The notes below the pieces were generated by a model. It had not been told where the DNA came from, searched no databases, and saw only the letters and a program-made list of their open reading frames with translations. From contig JAFGFO010000031.1 of the NCBI GenBank assembly GCA_016931085.1, forward strand, positions 1 through 32,871: DNA of 32,871 bases, read 5' to 3'. The first letter of the stretch is position 1, and each line of letters starts with the position of its first letter. This DNA is from Thermoflexales bacterium. GTDB lineage: Bacteria; Chloroflexota; Anaerolineae; Fen-1058. Positions 17,927-24,827 of this stretch are shown in pieces. The position numbers were made by a program, and so were the translations under genes.

Positions 17927-17944
17927 AGCCTTTAGACCAAGGCT
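17927..17944 (-). promoter_or_regulatory. Hairpin covering the dehydrogenase ribosome site
   Basis: AGCCTT/AAGGCT form a perfect 6-bp stem with a TAGACC loop just upstream of the dehydrogenase ATG. The stem includes the AAGG that would be the Shine-Dalgarno, so it could restrict initiation in the polycistronic mRNA. Confidence 0.4.
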
Positions 17945-17973
17945 CTCTGCTTCCTGCACTTCGTTTGGAGGTG

Positions 17974-18990
17974 CTAAGCAAGACCCTTAGGGTCTGATTT
18001 GAATTCCAAGCGCCACAAGCCCCACGCCCCCAGCAACGCCATCATGCCGGTGAGAAAGTAGCTGTCGAAGGCGTTGGCCTTGGCCACGTATACGGCTGCC
18101 AAACCACACCCACAGGCGACCAGGTAAAGCGCCATCACCGCTTCGCGATGCGATAGACCGAAGCGGGCCAGCCGGTGTGAAGTGTGATCCTTGCCGGCGG
18201 TGGTCAGCGGGTTCACGCCGCGCCGCAGGCGCGAGATGAACACGAGGGTCGTGTCGAAAATGGGCACGCCCAGCACCAACACGGGCACCATCCACGTCAT
18301 CCACGGGCTGGAAGCGCCTGGAAAGCGGAGCTTGATGCCCAGGCCAGCCAAAACAAAGCCCAGGAACAGGGTGCCGGCATCGCCCATGAAAATCGAGGCC
18401 GGGTTAAAGTTGTAGACCAAAAAGCCCAGGCATGCGCCCATCACGGCCGCCGCTAATGCCCCCACCAGTATCTGGTCGTTGAGCGCAGCCAGCAAAGTGA
18501 AAAAAGCCGCCGCGATCGCGCAAATGCCGCCCGACAAGCCGTCCATGTTATCGAGCAGGTTGATGGCGTTCGTGATGCCGACCACCCAGGCCAGCGTGAT
18601 GGCGATGTTGAGCGCGTAGGGGACGGGCAGTTGAACCTGGACGCCCGAGATGATGAGTATGACCGTCGTGCCAATTTGAATCAACAACTTGATCCCGGCG
18701 CTTAGCGGGGCGCGGTCGTCCCACAACCCCGTCAAGGCCAGGACAGACGCGCCAATCACAATGCCGGCCAACTCGGACGAGCGGAAGGGGTTATCGATGA
18801 GCAGCAGCGCTAACACCACGCCAACGTAGATGGCGGCCCCGCCCATCAGCGGGACCGGCCTGACGTGAAGCTTGCGCGCGCTGGGATGGTCGATGATCCC
18901 CAGGCGCGGAGCAATCTGGCGGGCCAACGGTGTGCCAACCAGGGCAACCCCCAACGCGCTGATGCAGACGATGATGGGTGAAATGCTCAT
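17974..18990 (-). CDS. MraY/WecA-type polyprenyl-phosphate sugar-1-phosphate transferase
   Basis: This 338-residue integral membrane protein of glycosyltransferase family 4 is expected to move a UDP-linked N-acetylhexosamine-1-phosphate onto undecaprenyl phosphate, the first step of envelope glycan assembly. Motifs in order are DHPSARKLHVRPVPLMGG (about 34-51), NLLDNMDGLSGG (about 144-155), FNPASIFMGDAGTLFLGF (about 195-212) and the cytoplasmic DHTSHRLARFGLS loop (about 268-280). About ten hydrophobic helices are visible. It overlaps the upstream polymerase gene by ATGA. Its last residues SDPKGL are encoded by a 15-bp palindrome found at another gene end. Confidence 0.9.
   Translation of the reverse strand: MSISPIIVCISALGVALVGTPLARQIAPRLGIIDHPSARKLHVRPVPLMGGAAIYVGVVLALLLIDNPFRSSELAGIVIGASVLALTGLWDDRAPLSAGIKLLIQIGTTVILIISGVQVQLPVPYALNIAITLAWVVGITNAINLLDNMDGLSGGICAIAAAFFTLLAALNDQILVGALAAAVMGACLGFLVYNFNPASIFMGDAGTLFLGFVLAGLGIKLRFPGASSPWMTWMVPVLVLGVPIFDTTLVFISRLRRGVNPLTTAGKDHTSHRLARFGLSHREAVMALYLVACGCGLAAVYVAKANAFDSYFLTGMMALLGAWGLWRLEFKSDPKGLA
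17981..17995. repeat. 15-bp palindrome AGACCCTTAGGGTCT, copy 2
   Basis: This is identical to 12351-12365 and lies inside the last codons of the WecA-like gene. A degenerate relative forms the base of the hairpin at 31018-31075. Confidence 0.8.
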
Positions 18991-21900
18991 GGTGTGGTCG
19001 GCGTGATCGCCGCCTGGGGCGTCGGCTGGGCCAGCCGGGTCTGAATGTCCAGGATGTAAGCGTCCAACGTGGCTTGCTGATCGGTGGGCGCCAGCTCGCG
19101 CGCGCTCTGGGCGCTCTGCAGCGCCTGGACCAAGTCCCCTTTCTGGTTGAACAGGATGGCCATGTTCTTGTAGGCGTTCCAGTCCTTGGGCGTGACCTTG
19201 ATCAGCTCCAGGTTGCAGGCGATCGCCTCATCCAGCTTGTTTTGCTGGGCATAAATGTAACACAGCACGTTGCGGGCCTGGCTGAGGCTTGGGCTGATCT
19301 TGAGCGCCTGCTCGTAGGCGCCGGCCGCCTCGTCCATCTTCTGCTGGTTCATGTACAGATCGCCCATGATCATGTAGGTCTGGTTATAGATGGGATCCAG
19401 CTCGAGCGAGCGCTCCAGCCTTTGCAGCGCGGTGTCGGAGTCGTTCTTGAGATACAGGTAAACCGTGGCCCACTCGTTCCACAGCACGGCGTTGTTCGGG
19501 CTGAGATTGGTGGCGTCCTGGTAATAGATGTTGGATTGGTTGGCGCGCGCCTGCTTGTCCTCGGCCGTCTCGGCCAGGTCGGCCCAGCGGCGATACAGGC
19601 GGGCCAGGTTGGCGCTGTGATCGGTGTTGAGTGGGTTGATCTCTCGCGCGCGCACCAGCACGGCCCGCGCCGCCATCAGCAAATCCTGCCGCGAGAGCTG
19701 GGCCGTCTGCTGGACGTTCATCTTGAGCACCGCGTTGGCCTCCGTCTTTTCGCTGAGCAGGTGGGTTTCATTGTTCTGGGCCGCGTTGGCCTTTTCCAGG
19801 AAGGCTCGCCCCAGCCACAGATAGTAGAAATCCTCGGTGGGCGCCAGCTCGATAGCGCGCTTGTAGTGAGCGATGCTGGCGTCCCACTGGCCTTGCCGGT
19901 CCCACGGGTCGGCCTGCTTGTAGATGATGTCGGCCCGGATGGGGTTCATGTTGGTCGCGCTGAGGACGGCCAGCGCAATCAGCATGGCGGGGATAAAGAG
20001 CACGGCCCCTATGCCGCGCGCGAGCGGGACGCCCGCCAGGCGCTCTTCGGCCACCAGCAGCCCGGCGGCGACCAGGATCGCCAGGAACACAAAGGCATAA
20101 TAGTAACTGAGGATGCTGGCCACCTGGTCGGCGATTTGCACCACCTCGTCGACGGTGCGTGCCTGGGTGCGCGTCAGTCCCCCCAGGTGAGAGGCCAGGA
20201 CGGTGGCGAACAACAACGCCACGCACAGCGAGACCGCGTAGTAGATCGCCGCGCTGCCGGCGATCTCTTCGAGCTTGCGCAGCACCTTGGTGCGGCTCAG
20301 CTCGGCCAGGATCACCAGCCCGCTGATCAGCCACGTCAGCCCGACCAGGCCCAGCACCGCGTAGGACGTACGCCCGTTTTGCATCGAGATGGTCGTCAAG
20401 GCCTTCCAGATGATCTGGCTCGCGTCGGCCAGCCGGTCCGAGTTGGTGATGAATTCGTACAAAACGGTCGACAGGATGATGGCGCCGACCATGCTGTACC
20501 CGCTGATGGTGCCCACCCAGACCGGCAGCCAGGCCCGACTCGGCCCGGGGTGGCTTTCCGCCTGGAGCTGGCGCGCCCGGCGGCGCTTTTTGTGCTGCGG
20601 GATCGTGCTGCGCGCACGCTCGGCCGGAACGGGCGCCTCTTCTTCGACCATGGTCTTGGCCGTCTCGGACTGGCGGACCCACCCCATCCCGGCCACGACC
20701 AGCAGCCCCGCAAAGGTCCAGAAGGTGGTGCGGGTGGACGCGATGGCGATCCCAAAGTGGATCTCGATGTAGTGGGCCACGATGCCGCCCAACAAGCTGA
20801 TCATCAGCAGTTGGTGTGGGCTGCGTGGGGTGGTGTTCTGTTCGGGATCGTACAGGAACATGGCATAGATGGCCAGGTAGAGGACGATGCCGCCCGCGAT
20901 GCCGATCGGCACACCCACTCCCAGCATCTTGGGATCCTTGAGCAGCAGCACGGTGACCAGGGCCCCCGCCGCGCCCAGCCCCACCCACAGGCCGATGAAC
21001 AGCTTGCGCTCGCGGAGACCCGGCATCATCCCCAGCCAGTGGAAGCCGTAGACGAACAGGCTGATGAAGACGAGCTGCTCGGCCAGGAAGCCCAGCAGCC
21101 CGGTGATGACCAGGGCGTCAAAGGTCTCGTTGTGGCTGCGGTCGGGCGAGGCATTGCGCGCCTCGTAGTGAGCCAGGTCGGGTGGGTAATAGCGGTTGTA
21201 GGCCACGTACATCGACTCAGGCCCGTAACCGACCAGCGGGCGCACCGCGTTGTACGGGTCGGACTGGCCGCCGGGGAAGCGCAGCGGCTCGTGCCACCAT
21301 ACCAGTTGCACGGCACCTTCCCAGATCAGCGTGCGGACCTTGCCGGTGCCGCCCTCGGTCTCGAACAGCTTGCCCAGGCGGCCAAATGTGGGGTTTTCAC
21401 GCAGGGGCGCCAGGGGCGTTTCGGGACGGTTGAACTCGATCAGCAGCACGGCGCCGGTCAACGCGACGGTGATCCAGGCCAGCCACAGCCATTTCCGCGC
21501 CGTGCGAATGAACTGCTGGCTCGCGCTCTGCTCGCCCTGTGGGGGCGACTGCCGCCGCAAGTCGACCAGCAGCACCAGCCCCAGGACGAACAAGCCCACC
21601 ATGCCGCCCAGCCAGGGGCCGCGGCTGCCGCAAAAGACAATCGTGATGAGCTGGACGGCGGCGATAAAGACGTAGCCAGAGGCGCGCGCGATGTCGGACA
21701 GGTAGGCTTCCTCTTCGGCCAGGATGGAGCGAAAGCTTTCGATCACGCGCCCCAGGGTGAGGAAGAAGGCCATGATCAAGTAAGCGCCGATGAAGATGGC
21801 GTTGCCCATGTTGGCAGCCACCCGGCTGGTCACGTCCCCGCCCCAGGGTAGGGGGTCGAGCTTGTAGCGCTGCACCAGGCCATAGAAGGCGATCGGCAGA

Positions 21901-22358
21901 CTGTTGAGGATGATGGTCAGCACCAGGCGGTCGAGTTGGCGCTTGTCGCGCAGGCCCTGCAAGATCATGAAAAAGATGATGATGTAGGAAAAGGTGGTGT
22001 AGGTGCCCTGCAGGCGTTGGTAGGAACCCCACAGGCTAGTGCTGGGGGCGACCGACAGGGCGGTGCTGATCAGGTAACAGACGACCAGGATCAGGCTGGG
22101 GATGACGAGAGGCGTGCGCCAGGTCAAAGACTGCGCCTGCTCAGGGCGCGCGCGCGGCGTTTGGCCGAGTCCCTCGATCCACTTGATCAGCCAGGCTGCG
22201 GAGGCCACGACGGCGATGGAGCGTACCAGGGTGAGCTTGTCCGGCTCGAACACGCGGCTGGAATAGACGTTGAAAAAGAGCGGCGCGGCGATCACGGCCG
22301 CCAGCCAGCACATTTCGATGATCTTGTCGCAATAGGCCCCGAGTTTACTGGTAGGCAT
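18987..22358 (-). CDS. O-antigen ligase/polymerase-like (Wzy_C) membrane protein with C-terminal TPR domain
   Basis: This protein of about 1123 residues has many membrane helices in its first 750 or so residues. Within them is a large extracytoplasmic loop with the GYGPESMYVAYNRYYPPDLAHYE signature of O-antigen ligase/polymerase proteins. The C-terminal 300 or so residues are TPR repeats (NNAVLWNEWATVYLYLKNDS, then YNQTYMIMGDLYMNQQKMDE and further copies). It probably polymerises or ligates lipid-linked glycan units outside the membrane. I chose the ATG at 22358 because AGGAG lies five bases before it; an in-frame ATG at 22376 lacks one. It is first in the operon with the WecA-like transferase and the dehydrogenase. 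Confidence 0.88.
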   Translation of the reverse strand: MPTSKLGAYCDKIIEMCWLAAVIAAPLFFNVYSSRVFEPDKLTLVRSIAVVASAAWLIKWIEGLGQTPRARPEQAQSLTWRTPLVIPSLILVVCYLISTALSVAPSTSLWGSYQRLQGTYTTFSYIIIFFMILQGLRDKRQLDRLVLTIILNSLPIAFYGLVQRYKLDPLPWGGDVTSRVAANMGNAIFIGAYLIMAFFLTLGRVIESFRSILAEEEAYLSDIARASGYVFIAAVQLITIVFCGSRGPWLGGMVGLFVLGLVLLVDLRRQSPPQGEQSASQQFIRTARKWLWLAWITVALTGAVLLIEFNRPETPLAPLRENPTFGRLGKLFETEGGTGKVRTLIWEGAVQLVWWHEPLRFPGGQSDPYNAVRPLVGYGPESMYVAYNRYYPPDLAHYEARNASPDRSHNETFDALVITGLLGFLAEQLVFISLFVYGFHWLGMMPGLRERKLFIGLWVGLGAAGALVTVLLLKDPKMLGVGVPIGIAGGIVLYLAIYAMFLYDPEQNTTPRSPHQLLMISLLGGIVAHYIEIHFGIAIASTRTTFWTFAGLLVVAGMGWVRQSETAKTMVEEEAPVPAERARSTIPQHKKRRRARQLQAESHPGPSRAWLPVWVGTISGYSMVGAIILSTVLYEFITNSDRLADASQIIWKALTTISMQNGRTSYAVLGLVGLTWLISGLVILAELSRTKVLRKLEEIAGSAAIYYAVSLCVALLFATVLASHLGGLTRTQARTVDEVVQIADQVASILSYYYAFVFLAILVAAGLLVAEERLAGVPLARGIGAVLFIPAMLIALAVLSATNMNPIRADIIYKQADPWDRQGQWDASIAHYKRAIELAPTEDFYYLWLGRAFLEKANAAQNNETHLLSEKTEANAVLKMNVQQTAQLSRQDLLMAARAVLVRAREINPLNTDHSANLARLYRRWADLAETAEDKQARANQSNIYYQDATNLSPNNAVLWNEWATVYLYLKNDSDTALQRLERSLELDPIYNQTYMIMGDLYMNQQKMDEAAGAYEQALKISPSLSQARNVLCYIYAQQNKLDEAIACNLELIKVTPKDWNAYKNMAILFNQKGDLVQALQSAQSARELAPTDQQATLDAYILDIQTRLAQPTPQAAITPTTP

Positions 22359-22401
22359 ACTACTCCTAAAAGTCAAGATTTACCAAGTCCGAAACCCCCC
22401 T

Positions 22402-22430
22402 ATCTTACCCCACCTTAGCCGAAAAATCAA
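22402..22430 (-). promoter_or_regulatory. Promoter of the polysaccharide operon
   Basis: On the minus strand TTGATT (22430-22425), a 17-bp spacer and TAAGAT (22407-22402) lie about 45 bases before the polymerase start. Confidence 0.6.
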
Positions 22431-22533
22431 GTTGGCGCTGCCCCGCGGATGTGGTTTGCGTTTTTGCGTGGGGGTGGCGGGTTGTTTAGCTAGGCCACCC
22501 GAAGGCGAAACGCACCCACAGGAACCCGCCCGC
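22431..22533. other. Middle of the 350-bp divergent gap, with a GGGTGGC/GCCACCC hairpin
   Basis: GGGTGGC (22472-22478) pairs with GCCACCC (22494-22500) across 15 bases. Related inverted GCGT/ACGC-rich stretches flank it. AGGCCACCCG at 22492 recurs at 22613. Short frames on both strands here are poor in protein-like features, so I see no gene. Confidence 0.4.
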
Positions 22534-22562
22534 TTGCGCTTTTTTGCTTTTCTGACTATACT
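22534..22562 (+). promoter_or_regulatory. Possible promoter of the glycoside hydrolase gene
   Basis: TTGCGC (22534-22539), a 17-bp spacer and TATACT (22557-22562) read toward the hydrolase. The leader would be about 140 bases. Nothing else is evident between it and the start codon. Confidence 0.45.
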
Positions 22563-22708
22563 TGGCGCTGGAGCCGAGTTCATCCGTTTTGAGCCCCAAC
22601 TCGAACTTTCTCAGGCCACCCGGGCCCAAGCAGCAGTAATGAAAGAAGGGTTAGGAGAGTGGATATAACCGTTATTCCGATAGCCCGTAAGCTTTTGTAG
22701 GCTGTATC

Positions 22709-24022
22709 ATGCACGATGACCAGACGAAACGCTCGAGCGTGGCATGTCTCACCTGCCTGTTCGCGGCCCTGGCCGGGATGTGCTTGACCCTGGCAGGGCT
22801 GGCAACTTTCCTTGCCACTCGACCGCCCCCCACACCGCCCACGTCAATCGCTCAAGGCGACCCCACGCCCACGCCCCAAGCGGGACGCGAGCCCCTGCCG
22901 TCAGTCGTGCTGCCCTCGCCTCTCTCCTCCCCACTGGCCAGCCCAATCGCTCAGGGCGCCCCCACGCCCACGCCCCAAGCGGGACGCGAGCCCCTGCCGT
23001 CAGTCGTGCTGCCCTCGCCTCCCTCCTCCCCACTGGCCTCGCCTACCTCCCCGCCGACGCCAACCCAACTGCCGACGGCTACCCCCACTCCCCTCGATTT
23101 CAACGCCATTCGAGCCGGATTGCAGGCCCAGGGCCAGGAGCTTGCCTTTGTCAAGATCGGTTTCCACGTCGGCCCAGGCGGCAACCAGGCCGGCCTTGAC
23201 CGCTATCTCGAAGCACTGGCCGCCGCCGGCGTGCCAAGCTTTGTCAAGTGCGTCGACGATTACACCTGGTGCCTCCAGGCGCTGAACGACGATCCTAACA
23301 GCACCACCGTCTTTCGCCTGACAGGTGGCGCCCTGGAACTGCCTGACTATAAGCTCCCGGCCGAGCAATCGGCTGAACATCACTGGGCACGCGTTCTCGA
23401 GGCTCTCCCGCCCGAGTTTGACCGGAGGACGTGGATCGAGCTTATGAACGAGCCATACAAAGAACATGCCGACTGGCTAGGCCGTTTCGCACTTCACATC
23501 GCGCAGTTGGCGCTCCGCGATGGCTACCGCTGGGCTGCCTTTGGATGGAGTTCCGGCGAACCTGAGCCGGAACATTGGGAAACGCCGGCGATGCTCGAGT
23601 TCCTCGCTCTGGCTTCTCAATACCCCGATCAAATCGCCATCGCCCTGCACGAATACAGTTACAGCTCGGATACTGTCAGCCACCTGTATCCCTATCTCAT
23701 CGGTCGCTTCCAAGCGCTGTTTCGAATCTGCGACCAGCATGGCATCCCCCGCTCAACTGTGTTGATCACCGAGTGGGGATGGGAGGCACGCGCCATGCCG
23801 CCCGTCGATCAGGCCATGGACGACATCGCCTGGGCTTCCCGGCTCTACGCGGCCTACCCCCAGGTACGCGGGGCCGCCATCTGGTACCTGGGCGGGGGGT
23901 ATGACCAGATCACGGACCAGGTCCAACAGCTCATTGCCCCCATGCGCGAGTACGCTTTGTGGACTTATTTTATCATCGAGCCGGATCAGCGGCCCATCGA
24001 TCCCAGCCTGTTTCAGCCATAA
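22709..24022 (+). CDS. Secreted or anchored glycoside hydrolase, clan GH-A-like TIM barrel
   Basis: This 437-residue protein starts with a hydrophobic segment (about residues 10-35). A Pro/Thr/Ser-rich linker (about 38-130) follows, containing a 33-residue direct duplication. The catalytic domain (about 135-430) carries WIELMNEPYK with candidate acid/base Glu248 and LITEWGWE with candidate nucleophile Glu355, the usual pair of clan GH-A barrels. FHVGPGGNQ, HEYSYSSD and IWYLGGGYDQ fit the barrel strands. It is exported and probably acts on an extracellular beta-glycan. Its divergence from the polysaccharide operon suggests trimming or release of that polymer, which is inference. The ribosome site is weak. 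Confidence 0.75.
   Translation: MHDDQTKRSSVACLTCLFAALAGMCLTLAGLATFLATRPPPTPPTSIAQGDPTPTPQAGREPLPSVVLPSPLSSPLASPIAQGAPTPTPQAGREPLPSVVLPSPPSSPLASPTSPPTPTQLPTATPTPLDFNAIRAGLQAQGQELAFVKIGFHVGPGGNQAGLDRYLEALAAAGVPSFVKCVDDYTWCLQALNDDPNSTTVFRLTGGALELPDYKLPAEQSAEHHWARVLEALPPEFDRRTWIELMNEPYKEHADWLGRFALHIAQLALRDGYRWAAFGWSSGEPEPEHWETPAMLEFLALASQYPDQIAIALHEYSYSSDTVSHLYPYLIGRFQALFRICDQHGIPRSTVLITEWGWEARAMPPVDQAMDDIAWASRLYAAYPQVRGAAIWYLGGGYDQITDQVQQLIAPMREYALWTYFIIEPDQRPIDPSLFQP
22847..23038 (+). repeat. Tandem duplication in the hydrolase linker, 99-bp period
   Basis: Segments 22847-22939 and 22946-23038 are nearly identical over 93 bp at a 99-bp spacing. Each encodes the Pro-rich stretch PTPTPQAGREPLPSVVLPS. 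Only a few substitutions separate the copies, so the duplication is recent or homogenised. Confidence 0.9.
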
Positions 24023-24055
24023 AAACCTCGGTGGGCCATTGGGCCATTCGCATCG

Positions 24056-24084
24056 TTGACAAGTTCTGGGCCTCACTATATAAT
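24056..24084 (+). promoter_or_regulatory. Consensus sigma-70-type promoter of the DUF1638-RACo operon
   Basis: TTGACA (24056-24061), a 17-bp spacer and TATAAT (24079-24084) match the consensus at all twelve positions, the best promoter in the window. A GGCGGC/GCCGCC hairpin (24094-24110) follows near the predicted transcription start. Confidence 0.85.
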
Positions 24085-24134
24085 TGTATCGCCGGCGGCC
24101 GCACGCCGCCCCGTCACACTGAAAGGATCAAGCA

Positions 24135-24827
24135 ATGCCGCCTTCGCGCCACGTTCTGGCCTGCGCGACCGTCATGGAAGAAATACTGCCTCTCTTGCCG
24201 GAGGACGTGACTTACCAGGTCCTCGACTTTGGACTGCACCTCAATCCGGCCAACCTGAAGCGCGCGCTCCAGGAGGCTGTCGACGCGACTGCCGGCAAGG
24301 CCGACGAATTGATCCTCGGCTATGGCCTGTGCAGCATGGCCGTCATCGGCCTGCGCGCCACCGCTTGTACCCTGGTTGTGCCGCGCGTGGACGACTGCAT
24401 CGCTATTTTCCTGGGCTCCAGCCACGCCTACAGGCAGCAGGCGCGCGCCGAGCCGGGCACCTATTACCTCACCAAAGGCTGGCTCGAGGTTGGTGACACA
24501 CCCTTCAGCGACTATGACCGCCTGGCCGATAAATATGACCCGCAGAAGGCCGACCGGCTCATCCGCCAAACGATCAAGAATTACACCCGCCTGGCCTTGA
24601 TCGACACCGGCCACGACGGCCTCGAGCGCTATCGAGAACAGACCCGCCAACTGGCCGCGCGCTGGGACCTGCGCTTCGAGGAGATCCCGGGTTCGGATGC
24701 CCTGGTGCGCAAGATGCTTTTTGGCCCCTGGGACGAGGACTTTGTGCTCGTCCCACCTGGCGAGTCGGTCCGCCACGAGCACTTTTTCCCCACAGGAGGG
24801 CAGCTTGCCTTACACGATCGAGTTTGA
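24135..24827 (+). CDS. DUF1638 domain protein
   Basis: This 230-residue soluble protein has the DUF1638 pattern: an early LACATVMEEI with a cysteine, LILGYGLCSMAVIGL with a second cysteine, LVVPRVDDCIAIFLGS with a third, and a late ALIDTGHDGLERYREQ. The cysteine/histidine set suggests a metal or cofactor site, but no activity is established. DUF1638 genes often lie beside corrinoid-dependent methyltransferases and RACo-type activators, and here a RACo gene overlaps its 3' end by 23 bp. A possible ribosome site is GAAAGGA before the ATG. Confidence 0.85.
   Translation: MPPSRHVLACATVMEEILPLLPEDVTYQVLDFGLHLNPANLKRALQEAVDATAGKADELILGYGLCSMAVIGLRATACTLVVPRVDDCIAIFLGSSHAYRQQARAEPGTYYLTKGWLEVGDTPFSDYDRLADKYDPQKADRLIRQTIKNYTRLALIDTGHDGLERYREQTRQLAARWDLRFEEIPGSDALVRKMLFGPWDEDFVLVPPGESVRHEHFFPTGGQLALHDRV

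Noticed and set aside
18978..21851. Open frame of 957 codons on the plus strand
   Set aside because: It is antisense to the Wzy/TPR polymerase. Its composition (His/Gln/Gly/Val-rich, no domains) is what GC-rich codon bias produces, and the minus-strand protein has clear motifs.
22380..22668. Two short open frames (78 codons plus, 67 codons minus) in the divergent gap
   Set aside because: They overlap promoters and hairpins, have no good ribosome sites and are low in protein-like features.
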